Shown piece after piece: positions 8,511 through 16,129 of a stretch of 64,000 bases of DNA. Numbering within the stretch: position 1 is the first letter of the stretch; each line of letters begins with the position of its first letter. A program made the translations under genes and the position numbers. The notes under the pieces are model-generated. The model had not been told where the DNA came from. It saw nothing but the letters and a program-made list of their open reading frames with translations, and did not search any database. The stretch comes from JBPOJN01 sp052033505 (GTDB lineage Bacteria; UBA10199; JACPAL01; GCA-016699445), in the NCBI GenBank assembly GCA_052033505.1, contig JBPOJN010000022.1, forward strand, positions 1-64,000, written 5' to 3'.

Positions 8511-9175
8511 CGTCTTTTTTCAGAAAACAGGCTGTCTTGAAATTGAGCGCGGTGATACTCGCGTTAGGATTGGTTTTCAGTGTCTTGCGTCCCGCGCAAG
8601 CGGTGGAAAAAACACCTCAGTGGTTTTCCTTGGAATTAAAAGGCGGCGTTTGGATGCCGACCGACCGCACCACGCGCGATTCCTTGGGCACGCTTGAGCC
8701 CACAGGGATGCTTGAGTTCGGTTTTTTATACGCTTCCAAACTCGGCGTGGAATTAGGTGTCGGATTCATCGGCGCGAGCGGTACGTCCATCGGCGTCGGC
8801 AGCGGACTTCCCGCCGCGGACACGTTTAACTTCACGATGATACCGATCTCGAATAGTGTCACGTTCCGTGCGGACTTCGTCGAAGACCAGCTCTTCGTGC
8901 CTTACGTAAAAGCAGGCCCTGACTACGTGATTTTCCGTGAAAACAACCAAGGCACGGTGACGAGTGGCGTGAAGTTGGGGCTTCACGGGACTTTGGGCGT
9001 AGGCATTTGCCTGGACCGCATCGAAGATCTTTCCGAATTCATGGAAGAATCGCTGAACGTCAACGACGTTTATTTCACGCTCGAAGGCCGCTATGCCTGG
9101 GTCAATGGGTTCGGCGCGAGCGGCGCGGACCTCTCCAACATCACTGCGACCGGTGGGCTGTTATTCGAGTTTTGA
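8507..9175 (+). CDS. Outer-membrane beta-barrel protein, OmpA/OmpW-like
   Basis: A 222-residue protein with a clear signal peptide (MTSFFRKQAVLKLSAVILAL, cleavage after AQA). The mature chain is rich in alternating hydrophobic and aromatic beta strands (LELKGGVWMPTDRTT, GVELGVGFIGASG, LFVPYVKAGPDYVIF) and ends in Phe (GGLLFEF), the typical outer-membrane barrel signature. The start at 8507 overlaps the preceding stop by 4 nt. An alternative upstream start at 8492 would only add a few residues before the signal peptide. Coupling to the propeller gene suggests the two work together at the cell surface; this is an inference. Confidence 0.83.
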   Translation: MTSFFRKQAVLKLSAVILALGLVFSVLRPAQAVEKTPQWFSLELKGGVWMPTDRTTRDSLGTLEPTGMLEFGFLYASKLGVELGVGFIGASGTSIGVGSGLPAADTFNFTMIPISNSVTFRADFVEDQLFVPYVKAGPDYVIFRENNQGTVTSGVKLGLHGTLGVGICLDRIEDLSEFMEESLNVNDVYFTLEGRYAWVNGFGASGADLSNITATGGLLFEF

Positions 9176-9954
9176 TGAGGACGCTCAAACTCACCATCGA
9201 ATACGACGGCACGAATTATTCCGGCTGGCAGATCCAAGCCGGCCAGTCCACGGTGCAAGGTACGGTTCAAGAAGCATTAAGGCGTATTTTAAAAGAAGAC
9301 GTCGACGTCGTCGGAGCTTCTCGGACCGACGCCGGCGTGCATGCTTGGGGTCAAGTCGCTCATTGCCGCACGTCTTCGGATATCCCGTGCCGGCGCATTT
9401 TGGCTTCGCTGCGGGGTTTGTTGCCTCCGGCGATCGCGGTCCGCGACGTGCGCCAAGTTCCCGCAAAATTTCACGCCCAAAAATCGGCCAAAAAGAAAAC
9501 CTACGTTTACTTGGTTTGGAACCATACGATCCCGTCGGCCTTGCTGCAAAATCGCTCTTGGACCGTTTGGCAGCCGCTTAATCTCACCACGATGCGCAAA
9601 GCGGCCAAACATTTAGTCGGCCGCCATGATTTTTCGGCGTTCCGCGGACGCGACAAGGAAACGCGGAAGACGTGGGTGAGAACGATTTACAGCGTCGATA
9701 TCCGGAAAGCGTCGTCTCCGCTTAAGAGTAGAAAAACGGAAAGTTTCCCTCTAGTCCTGATCACGGTGACGGGGAACGGTTTCCTGAAATACATGGTTCG
9801 CAACATCGTCGGCACGCTGACCGAGGTCGGCCGCGGCCGAACCGCTCCCGGGCGTTTTTTGGAGATACTAAGATCAAAAGACAGAACCCAAGCCGGAGTC
9901 ACCGCTCCGGCCTGCGGGCTCTATTTGGCGGAGGTAAGTTATGGGAAAAAGTAA
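9175..9954 (+). CDS. truA: tRNA pseudouridine(38-40) synthase TruA
   Basis: Isomerises U38-U40 in the tRNA anticodon arm. The 259 residues begin LKLTIEYDGTNYSGWQIQ, a TruA hallmark, with the catalytic Asp in GASRTDAGVHAWGQ and the C-terminal FLKYMVRNIVGTL. The start at 9175 shares one base with the preceding stop (TGATG). A longer reading frame from 9007 exists, but its extra residues are out-of-frame translation of the upstream barrel gene and are unlike TruA. truA downstream of asd is a known conserved order. Confidence 0.96.
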   Translation: MRTLKLTIEYDGTNYSGWQIQAGQSTVQGTVQEALRRILKEDVDVVGASRTDAGVHAWGQVAHCRTSSDIPCRRILASLRGLLPPAIAVRDVRQVPAKFHAQKSAKKKTYVYLVWNHTIPSALLQNRSWTVWQPLNLTTMRKAAKHLVGRHDFSAFRGRDKETRKTWVRTIYSVDIRKASSPLKSRKTESFPLVLITVTGNGFLKYMVRNIVGTLTEVGRGRTAPGRFLEILRSKDRTQAGVTAPACGLYLAEVSYGKK

Positions 9955-10648
9955 TTGGGTCTTTGTTTTCCTATTAGGAATGCTCGTGGGTTCAGCGCCC
10001 GTACGGACGATGGCGCAAGCAGGGGCGGGCGATGCCGTTTCGGTCCTAGGTACGGCGTCTCCGTTCGATGCGGCGACGCAAAGCTCGCTGCAGGAAATCA
10101 TTACCCGAGATTTCAATTCGCAGAACATCGATGCCCGGATCGTCATCAGCGGGGATGCCGGAGGTTATAAACTGCCGGACGATGGACGAAATTTCTTAAC
10201 CCGAGCCTTGAGGGTGCCGGTTGATTTCTCAACTCCCTCGGTCGTCATTCTTTGGGTGAAAGGCGAGGGGAAGGCCTATCTGGTTTCATCGCCCAGTCTG
10301 TCGGATCGCTTGACCGGTCCCATCCAAAACGACATCGTCCGGAAAAAAATCATGCCGGCTCTTTATAGCGGAAGATACCTGCAAGCGATGTCGGACGGGT
10401 TTAAAGGCGTTCACGAAGCTCTGGAAGGCCGTTATGTCTTGGAGGCGCCGCAGCCCAAGAAAAGAAACGTACGCGCGCTCGGAGTTTTGGCCGTGATGGG
10501 GGTTTTGCTCCTCTATGGAATGATTCGCGGCGTAATCGCGTTTTTCCGGATGGACACCAGCGGTGTCGGATATTCGGGTGATCCTTTGACAAAACTAAAC
10601 GACCGTTATCGCCGCGATCACCCGCCGCGGTCCGATCCCTGGGATTGA
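9941..10648 (+). CDS. TPM (YgcG-like) domain membrane protein
   Basis: A 235-residue protein with a signal peptide (WVFVFLLGMLVGSAP, cleavage near AQA). About 130 residues follow that resemble the TPM/YgcG fold (VVILWVKGEGKAYLVSSPSL, DRLTGPIQNDIVRKKIMPAL, YLQAMSDGFKGVHEAL). One membrane segment (VLAVMGVLLLYGMIRGVIAF, about 180-200) precedes a short charged tail. Some TPM-domain proteins act in photosystem II repair or as acid phosphatases; the role here is unknown. It overlaps truA by 14 nt with GGAGG in the truA 3' end as ribosome site, and is the last gene of the leading operon. Confidence 0.75.
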   Translation: MGKSNWVFVFLLGMLVGSAPVRTMAQAGAGDAVSVLGTASPFDAATQSSLQEIITRDFNSQNIDARIVISGDAGGYKLPDDGRNFLTRALRVPVDFSTPSVVILWVKGEGKAYLVSSPSLSDRLTGPIQNDIVRKKIMPALYSGRYLQAMSDGFKGVHEALEGRYVLEAPQPKKRNVRALGVLAVMGVLLLYGMIRGVIAFFRMDTSGVGYSGDPLTKLNDRYRRDHPPRSDPWD

Positions 10649-10651
10649 TTC

Positions 10652-12691
10652 TTAGATATCTTCTTCGTCTTCCGGTGCCGGCATGCCGTCGCCGCTGTCT
10701 TGTAGGCCGCTTGAGGAATTGAAAGCCGCGTAACGATCCGCTTTTTTACGGCTCAAGAGGGCGCGCGCCGCGTCTCCGATCATGCTTCCCGCCATGTCCG
10801 CCGCTTGGTTCAGATCTTCTTCCGAGCCTTGCAAAGCTTGCGCAAGATCTCCCGCGGCTCCGTCTTGGTGTTGCTGGAGGTAGCTGAAGATGCCTGCTGG
10901 GTTAGAGACGTCCACTTCGATGCCAGCATCCGTTGCATTGACGACATCTCGGTTGGTCGCGTTGGTCATATCCTGACCCGCACCGCCTCGGATCGTATAG
11001 TGAGCGTTGGTCTGGGTGTTATCCACGATCAACACGTCATCGCCATCACCACCGTCGAGAGTATCTCCTTCGCTGGATCCTGAAAAAATCATGTCCATGC
11101 CTTCGTCTTCCGATCCTCCGATCAAGGTGTCGACACCGGAACCACCTTCAAGAATGTCGTCGCCTTTGCCGCCGTCAAGAGTTGCTGCTTCGTCAATGGC
11201 TCTGAGAATATCGTTGCCTTCCCCCCCTGTGGCTGACCCGCCTTTGATGGTGATGTAGTCGTCACCTTTACCTCCAATGACATGGGCTTCCGTGGTGGAG
11301 GAATAAAAGTACTGTCCAGTATCGGCTAAGCGAAACTTCAGCTCTCCCGTCTCAACCGAGCCAGGAGTTCTGGAGGGTCTTGGTCTTCCAGGGCCTTCTG
11401 GATAGTTCCAATGACCCCCAGCACCCTTAAGGCGGAAACGATGCAAGGCCTCGCCATCGGGGGAGTCTTTGAGGACGACAATGATATCGTCTCCTTCTCG
11501 GACAAGCTCGACCGCGCCGACCGGTACGCCATTGATTTCTTCTGGGATTTGAAATTCACCAGTCGCTCCGGATTCGTAGACGGTTTCATCGGCTGTGCTT
11601 TCGGCTTCATTGATCGTGCCACTGCCGTTTAATGGATCCTGTTGCGTGGTCGCTCCGGAGATATTGATTCCTGATCCAAAATGAACTCCAGTGTCGGCAT
11701 AACCATCGCCTGTTGTATCTTTGGGGCCCAATTGGCTTGCTCCCAGGTTGATTGTCTTAATCGTGCCTGCTGTGCCTTCGAAGAAAACTTTTCGGGATTT
11801 ATAATCCGGGATCGTGATGGATTGTCCCGTTGCGGTATCGGTTACGATTAAATCTTTGCCATCACTGCTAGTCGAAATTTCGACATTTTCACCATTGAGA
11901 GTGACGACGACATCGCCTGTTCCAGGAACGGGTTGACCCCATTGGGCTTGATGCGCGTCGGCGGCTGGAGGCCCCCATTGAATACCGGAAGCTCCGCCGG
12001 ATCCACTCGTTGCATTACCACTGTTGATGTTTCTGAGGACGGAGGCGGGAAGCTCGCGGCCGTCGAGGATGCCGTTGTGATTCGCATCGGGATTGGTCGC
12101 ATCCATCCACGCGTAGTCGTAATTATTCTGTTTCAGCCACAGTTCGCCGTAATCCGTAATACCGTCGCCGTCGGAGTCGGTCGTGGAATCGCTGGTGCCG
12201 TTTTGCTGCTCGGCTTCGGCGGTGATGCCGTCGCCGTCCATGTCCACGTCCCGGCGGTTGATGATGCCGTCGCCGTCCAAATCTTCATCGGGAGCATAGT
12301 CCGCCAGCGTGTCCAATTCATTTTGCCATTTTTCGAGCTGACGGGGGCTGACCAAGGAAGCGTCTAACTTCGAGAGCAATTCGCGGGCTCTGCTATCGCC
12401 GCGGCTGGCTAAATATTCCAATTCTTCGCGCAGTTCATAAAGCTCTTGCTGGGAGCTGACTTGAGCTTCTAACCAGGCGGCCCGGGCGGCGGGATCGCCG
12501 TCGGGAGAAGGTTCTTCCATGCTGGTATCGGTATCGGTTGGAAACCCTTCCTCCGCACCCGTTTCTACCCCCGGAGAGGTCTCATCAACGGGTTCCTGGC
12601 TCTCGGGTCCCGAGGAGCTATGCAAGACCGGCCCTTGGGATTGGGTGCCGACCATCGAGGAGGGCCTATTTTGGATGCCGTTTACAGACAC
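10652..12691 (-). CDS. Calcium-binding RTX-type protein with thrombospondin type 3-like repeats
   Basis: A 679-residue acidic protein without signal peptide. It has a Ser/Pro/Gln-rich lead (1-60), a helical stretch (about 75-125), and DxDxDG calcium loops (about 128-190: DLDGDGI, DMDGDGITAEAE, DSDGDGITDYGE). A beta-rich middle with DTTGDGYADTG follows, then RTX-like nonapeptides (about 470-560: GGEGNDIL, GGKGDDILEG, GGDGDDVL) and a helical C-terminal 110 residues with an acidic end. This build suggests type I secretion, but no HlyB/HlyD/TolC genes are in the window. It starts at GTG with AAGGAG six bases upstream. Codon use looks less GC-rich than its neighbours. It is monocistronic, behind a sigma-54 promoter. 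Confidence 0.85.
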   Translation of the reverse strand: MSVNGIQNRPSSMVGTQSQGPVLHSSSGPESQEPVDETSPGVETGAEEGFPTDTDTSMEEPSPDGDPAARAAWLEAQVSSQQELYELREELEYLASRGDSRARELLSKLDASLVSPRQLEKWQNELDTLADYAPDEDLDGDGIINRRDVDMDGDGITAEAEQQNGTSDSTTDSDGDGITDYGELWLKQNNYDYAWMDATNPDANHNGILDGRELPASVLRNINSGNATSGSGGASGIQWGPPAADAHQAQWGQPVPGTGDVVVTLNGENVEISTSSDGKDLIVTDTATGQSITIPDYKSRKVFFEGTAGTIKTINLGASQLGPKDTTGDGYADTGVHFGSGINISGATTQQDPLNGSGTINEAESTADETVYESGATGEFQIPEEINGVPVGAVELVREGDDIIVVLKDSPDGEALHRFRLKGAGGHWNYPEGPGRPRPSRTPGSVETGELKFRLADTGQYFYSSTTEAHVIGGKGDDYITIKGGSATGGEGNDILRAIDEAATLDGGKGDDILEGGSGVDTLIGGSEDEGMDMIFSGSSEGDTLDGGDGDDVLIVDNTQTNAHYTIRGGAGQDMTNATNRDVVNATDAGIEVDVSNPAGIFSYLQQHQDGAAGDLAQALQGSEEDLNQAADMAGSMIGDAARALLSRKKADRYAAFNSSSGLQDSGDGMPAPEDEEDI

Positions 12692-12714
12692 GGGAAACTC
12701 CTTGGTTGAGATGA

Positions 12715-12736
12715 ATTAAGGGTAACAGCCCTTAAT
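12715..12736. promoter_or_regulatory. Inverted repeat at the RTX gene transcription start
   Basis: Perfect 8-bp arms ATTAAGGG and CCCTTAAT around a 6-nt loop, 23 nt upstream of the RTX gene start. It overlaps the expected start point of the sigma-54 promoter, so it would be either a 5'-UTR hairpin or a repressor operator. Confidence 0.55.
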
Positions 12737-12738
12737 TA

Positions 12739-12754
12739 TGCAAGCACAGTGCCA
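12739..12754 (-). promoter_or_regulatory. Sigma-54 (RpoN) promoter of the RTX gene
   Basis: Read on the minus strand, the site is TGGCAC-N5-TTGCA (TGGCAC TGTGC TTGCA), which matches the -24/-12 consensus at every conserved position with exact spacing. It lies 48 nt upstream of the GTG start of the RTX gene, in the right orientation. A sigma-54 promoter implies control by an enhancer-binding activator, which is not in this window. Confidence 0.85.
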
Positions 12755-12849
12755 GAAATCTGCTTTTAAAAGGGCTTCAGAATCAGTCTGTTAGAGATGT
12801 TTTCCTGCGGAATTTTGGGGTTTCGGGGGCATGGAGCATCGAAAAATGA

Positions 12850-12861
12850 GGTCTAAAGACC
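12850..12861. promoter_or_regulatory. Short palindrome upstream of TPR-gene promoter
   Basis: GGTCT-AA-AGACC, perfect 5-bp arms, ending 8 nt before the -35 box at 12870. It is a possible operator, but short palindromes arise by chance, so confidence is low. Confidence 0.3.
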
Positions 12862-12869
12862 ACAGCATC

Positions 12870-12897
12870 TTGACATTGCTGGGGAACCACCTAAATA
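12870..12897 (+). promoter_or_regulatory. Sigma-70-type promoter for the TPR protein gene
   Basis: A perfect -35 TTGACA (12870-12875), a 16-nt spacer and -10 TAAATA (12892-12897). Transcription would start only a few bases before the ATG at 12910, and no Shine-Dalgarno sequence is present, so the mRNA may be nearly leaderless. Confidence 0.6.
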
Positions 12898-12909
12898 CCG
12901 CAAACCTTC

Positions 12910-13770
12910 ATGTGGCGCTTTTCTCATTTTAATAAGTACGGTCTTTCGATTTTTATCATTTTTTCCCTCCTGCTTTTTTTATCGCAAGCCCAATCCGAGC
13001 CGGCCGACCCGAAAACGGCTTCGATCGAAGCCAAAGACTTAGTTTTTTCGGTGCAGTCTGATTTCGAACGGCATGACTATAGAAAGGTCATTCGCGTTTA
13101 TCGTGCTTATGTCTCCAGCCATCCTGAGAAATACGTGCCTACGATCGTGCGTATTTTTTACAGCCAGTCCTTGGCGAACTCGGGAGAAGTGGAAGACGCG
13201 ATTGCGGCGTTGAAGAACCTCCTCTCGGACATGCCGCCGCAATTGAATCCCGTCAAACTTCACTACGATCTGGCGAATCTCTTGTTTATTCAAAACCGCC
13301 TGGAAGAAGCCCGCATGGCCTATCAAAAGGTCGTGATCCTCGGAGAAAATTCGCGCCAGGATTTGGCGAAGTCCAAGGAACGTCTGGCGTGGATACGTAC
13401 GAAAGAAGAGGGCGGACGCGGCCGGGACTTGATATCGCTACGGCTGATCGACCTCGAAACCGCCTTGGAAATAGGTGATATTCCGGACGGTGCCGCCGTT
13501 TTCTTGAAACAAATCGTGCAAGACGCGAACGGTGCCGAAAATCCCGCGACGAATTCTACGACCGAAAAAGCGAAGAAGCTCTTGGTCCGCATCCAAGACA
13601 TCCGTACGGAGCGTGCCCGTGCTTTATTGGATGAAGCCCGGCGGCTTTATGACGAAGAAAAGAAATTCAACGAAGTCAGGGAGATTTTAAATCAGATTTT
13701 GACCTCTTATGGTGACGTCGTCGAGAAGCCCTCGGTCGAGGCTCTTTTGAAAGCCGTTTCCAATAAATAA
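12910..13770 (+). CDS. Exported tetratricopeptide-repeat protein
   Basis: A 286-residue protein with an N-terminal signal or anchor (YGLSIFIIFSLLLFLSQAQS). TPR-like helical pairs follow (residues about 45-150: AKDLVFSVQSDFERHDYRKV, YDLANLLFIQNRLEEARMAY), and the C-terminal half is highly charged and helical (RARALLDEARRLYDEEKKF). It probably acts as a periplasmic scaffold. It is followed, 87 nt on, by the cupredoxin gene. The start is the first ATG after a TTGACA promoter. No specific function can be assigned. Confidence 0.75.
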   Translation: MWRFSHFNKYGLSIFIIFSLLLFLSQAQSEPADPKTASIEAKDLVFSVQSDFERHDYRKVIRVYRAYVSSHPEKYVPTIVRIFYSQSLANSGEVEDAIAALKNLLSDMPPQLNPVKLHYDLANLLFIQNRLEEARMAYQKVVILGENSRQDLAKSKERLAWIRTKEEGGRGRDLISLRLIDLETALEIGDIPDGAAVFLKQIVQDANGAENPATNSTTEKAKKLLVRIQDIRTERARALLDEARRLYDEEKKFNEVREILNQILTSYGDVVEKPSVEALLKAVSNK

Positions 13771-13857
13771 GGGTTAGGATCTTGCGTGAAGTTCTCTTGA
13801 CACTTAAGACCCCCTTGTTCAACATTCCGCGTCATTTCAACAAAGGAGAAACGTACT

Positions 13858-14631
13858 ATGAATAGCAAGAAGCTCATGACGGTCGCAGCCCTGCTGCTCG
13901 TTAATGTCCTCGTCAATCAAGAATGCCAGGCCCAGCAGCCTGCCGCGGCGCCCGCACCTGCGGCTCAAGCAGCCGCTCCGGCTCCGACGGCAGTTCCCAC
14001 GCCCCCTGCGGTCGATGGCGTGAAAGTCGTCGCCAAGTTCACCGGCACGGCCCCCGTGATGGGCAAGCTGAAGAGAGAAGCTGATCCTTTCTGCGGCAAA
14101 ACGGCCATGACGGATCAGGAAGTCGTCGTGAATCCGAACGGCACGTTGAAGAATGTTGCCGTTAGGGTTTCGCAAGGAGCGACTCCTTCTGCGACGCCTC
14201 CGGCCGAAGCGATCGAAATCGATCAGACCAATTGCATGTATACGCCTCGCGTCTTGGTAGGCGTGACGGGTCAGAAGATGCTTATTCATAACAGCGACCC
14301 TATCATGCACAACGTGCATTCCTACACGGGGACGGCGACTGGTTTTAATCAGGCCCAGATGAAGGGTTCCAAGAGCCTCGAAAAGATCGTCCCCGCGGGT
14401 GTCACGAAGTTTAAATGCGACGTGCATCCCTGGATGACTGGATACATCATGGGCAACGATAACCCTTACGTCTGCGTCACCGACGACAAGGGTGAATGCA
14501 CCTTGAAAGGTGTTCCTGCCGGTTCTTATACGATCGAAACCTGGCATGAAAAGTACGGCGTCAAGACGGCAACGGTCACTGTGACCGCCGGTCAGCCGGC
14601 CGCTGCGGAAGTCTCTTACGCGGCCCAGTAA
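13858..14631 (+). CDS. Secreted cupredoxin (plastocyanin-like) protein
   Basis: A 257-residue exported protein: signal peptide to about residue 25 (LMTVAALLLVNVLVN, cleavage near CQA) and an Ala/Pro-rich linker (26-53). Next is a cupredoxin-like domain with likely type 1 copper ligands, His in SDPIMHNVHSY and C-x2-H-x2-M in KCDVHPWM. The C-terminus is a carboxypeptidase-regulatory-like beta sandwich (GVPAGSYTIETWHEKYG). Similar proteins are annotated as plastocyanin or methylamine-utilisation-like. It may be a soluble electron carrier for the convergent cytochrome oxidase operon (inference). AAAGGAG precedes the ATG and a strong terminator follows. Confidence 0.82.
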   Translation: MNSKKLMTVAALLLVNVLVNQECQAQQPAAAPAPAAQAAAPAPTAVPTPPAVDGVKVVAKFTGTAPVMGKLKREADPFCGKTAMTDQEVVVNPNGTLKNVAVRVSQGATPSATPPAEAIEIDQTNCMYTPRVLVGVTGQKMLIHNSDPIMHNVHSYTGTATGFNQAQMKGSKSLEKIVPAGVTKFKCDVHPWMTGYIMGNDNPYVCVTDDKGECTLKGVPAGSYTIETWHEKYGVKTATVTVTAGQPAAAEVSYAAQ

Positions 14632-14661
14632 GCGCTTCGTTAGAACGAATACAAAATAAGG

Positions 14662-14695
14662 AAACCCCTGTGCCGCAAGGTACAGGGGTTTTTTT
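14662..14695 (+). terminator. Rho-independent terminator after the cupredoxin gene
   Basis: A GC-rich stem ACCCCTGT-GCC / GG-TACAGGGGT with a GCAA tetraloop, followed by seven T residues, 31 nt after the stop codon. On the other strand it may weakly serve the oxidase operon, whose last gene ends at 14752. Confidence 0.9.
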
Positions 14696-14751
14696 ATGCC
14701 TTAAAAAGACGCAAGTGCACGTGGGGTATGTCCGGAAAGTCCCTGGTAAAC

Positions 14752-15156
14752 TTAACAATCCAACTGTTTTGCGCGTTGGTGCCAGGAATAGGCGATCGAG
14801 GCGATCGCGACTAAGACTCCGGAGATGACGGCGATCAAGACCCAGATTCCGGATTTGATTCCTTGAACCATGGAAGAGTTTGGATCGCCGAAACAAACGG
14901 CGCAGGCCTGAGCCGTGCCAGAAAAAAGCTGAGAAACCAAAAACAAAAGTAGAAAGGCGCTGAGATTTTTGGATTTTTTCTGAAACCAAAACCCGTAAGG
15001 GATTAAAAGCAAAAGTGCTAAGGCTCCCACACCGATGATGGTCGCATCCCAGATAGCCGAAGAGGCGGCATAAGAGTGATAGCCCCAAAACATCAGGAAA
15101 AGAGAAAGCATCAACGAAACGGCGATGAAAAAGATGTGGAAAACCTTAAGGGACAT
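14752..15156 (-). CDS. Small membrane protein of cytochrome oxidase operon
   Basis: A 134-residue protein with about four membrane helices (FHIFFIAVSLMLSLFLMFWG; IIGVGALALLLLIPYGFWF; FLLLFLVSQLFSGTA; IWVLIAVISGVLVAIASIA). In the middle is the motif ACAVCFGDPNSSM, where a second export or processing site may precede the two cysteines. Proteins with CxxCFGDPxSxM next to coxABCD are known in other phyla as uncharacterised oxidase neighbours (from memory). It is the last gene of the oxidase operon, 7 nt after subunit IV. A role in copper or heme handling is inferred only from context and the C-x2-C pair. Confidence 0.78.
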   Translation of the reverse strand: MSLKVFHIFFIAVSLMLSLFLMFWGYHSYAASSAIWDATIIGVGALALLLLIPYGFWFQKKSKNLSAFLLLFLVSQLFSGTAQACAVCFGDPNSSMVQGIKSGIWVLIAVISGVLVAIASIAYSWHQRAKQLDC

Positions 15157-15163
15157 GTCGAAT

Positions 15164-15493
15164 TTATACCGTCAAAACGGTTCCGGTGGCCAGCATGGTG
15201 ATGGCGATCATTAAAAGAAAGAGTCCAAGCGTCAGCAGCAGGATGGATACGATCCAGGCCTTTTCGGATTTGAGGTGCATGAAAAAGAAAACCACAAGAG
15301 ACGCCTTGATCGTCGCAATGATCAAGGCCAACGTGACCGCAGGTCCCGTCGCTAAGTGCAGGTAGCTGACGGCGACCGTGATGACGGTGAAAAAAGCCAG
15401 CGCGAAAAAAATGCCGACGTAGGTCTTGATGTGTTTCCGGACTTCTTCCGGAGAATGACCTTCATGATGTGCGGCTGTAGGGGCGTGCTCCAT
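15164..15493 (-). CDS. coxD: Cytochrome c oxidase subunit IV family protein
   Basis: A 109-residue small subunit of the aa3 oxidase. A His-rich lead (HAPTAAHHEGHSPEEVRKHI) is followed by three membrane helices (VGIFFALAFFTVITVAVSYL; VTLALIIATIKASLVVFFFM; WIVSILLLTLGLFLLMIAIT). The middle helix with MHLKSEK after it is typical of prokaryotic subunit IV. It follows coxC by 18 nt. Not catalytic; thought to stabilise the complex. Confidence 0.88.
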   Translation of the reverse strand: MEHAPTAAHHEGHSPEEVRKHIKTYVGIFFALAFFTVITVAVSYLHLATGPAVTLALIIATIKASLVVFFFMHLKSEKAWIVSILLLTLGLFLLMIAITMLATGTVLTV

Positions 15494-15511
15494 AAAGTCT
15501 CCTTAAAAATC

Positions 15512-16111
15512 TTACAGTAGGTAAATCGACGGGAACAGGAAGATCCAGACCAAGTCGACGAAGTGCCAGTAAAGCCCGGCCGCTTCGACGCGTCCCATGA
15601 ACATCTTCGGATGCGTCTTCCACAGTTTGCTGCCCGGAAGGAGCAGGTAAAGGTTGGTTAAAATGCCCCCGATGACGTGAAGCACGTGAAGTCCCGTCAG
15701 CAGGAAATAGACGGCATAGAAGTTGTTGGTGGACGGGTAATGATGAAGCTCGAATTTGTGTCCGTATTCGAAGCTTTTGACGACCAGGAATCCGATGCCC
15801 AAAAGGACCGTCAGCGTCATGTACACGCGATAGCGGTCGAAGCGGTTCATGGCCAAGGAAGCCCAAGCCATGACCATCGTGACCGACGACGTAATCAGAA
15901 TCATCGTATTGAGCGTCGCCAAGGGCACGTTCAAAATCGTCCAGCCGTGCGGCCAATCCGGCGTTCCTGAGCGCAGTACGATGTAGGCCGAAAACAGGGC
16001 ACCGAAAAGCATGATTTCAGAGGCGATGAACAGCCAGATCGCCAGCTTGGAATTGGTGGTGCCCGTTACCGGATGCGGTTCGTCGATATAATGAATCACG
16101 GCTGAAGACAT
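15512..16111 (-). CDS. coxC: Cytochrome c oxidase subunit III
   Basis: A 199-residue, five-helix form of subunit III, as is common in bacteria; the first two helices of the seven-helix form are missing. Landmarks are KLAIWLFIASEIMLFGALFS at the start, SFEYGHKFE, YAVYFLLTGLHVLHVIGG and the C-terminal YWHFVDLVWIFLFPSIYLL. It supports subunit I and its proton uptake. It is co-transcribed with coxA (18-nt gap) and coxD. Confidence 0.95.
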   Translation of the reverse strand: MSSAVIHYIDEPHPVTGTTNSKLAIWLFIASEIMLFGALFSAYIVLRSGTPDWPHGWTILNVPLATLNTMILITSSVTMVMAWASLAMNRFDRYRVYMTLTVLLGIGFLVVKSFEYGHKFELHHYPSTNNFYAVYFLLTGLHVLHVIGGILTNLYLLLPGSKLWKTHPKMFMGRVEAAGLYWHFVDLVWIFLFPSIYLL

Positions 16112-16129
16112 AAGTTCTCCTTAAAAAGC

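Noticed and set aside
9007..9174. Long N-terminal extension of TruA
   Set aside because: The extra residues are out-of-frame reading of the barrel protein gene, and TruA homology starts exactly at the ATG at 9175.
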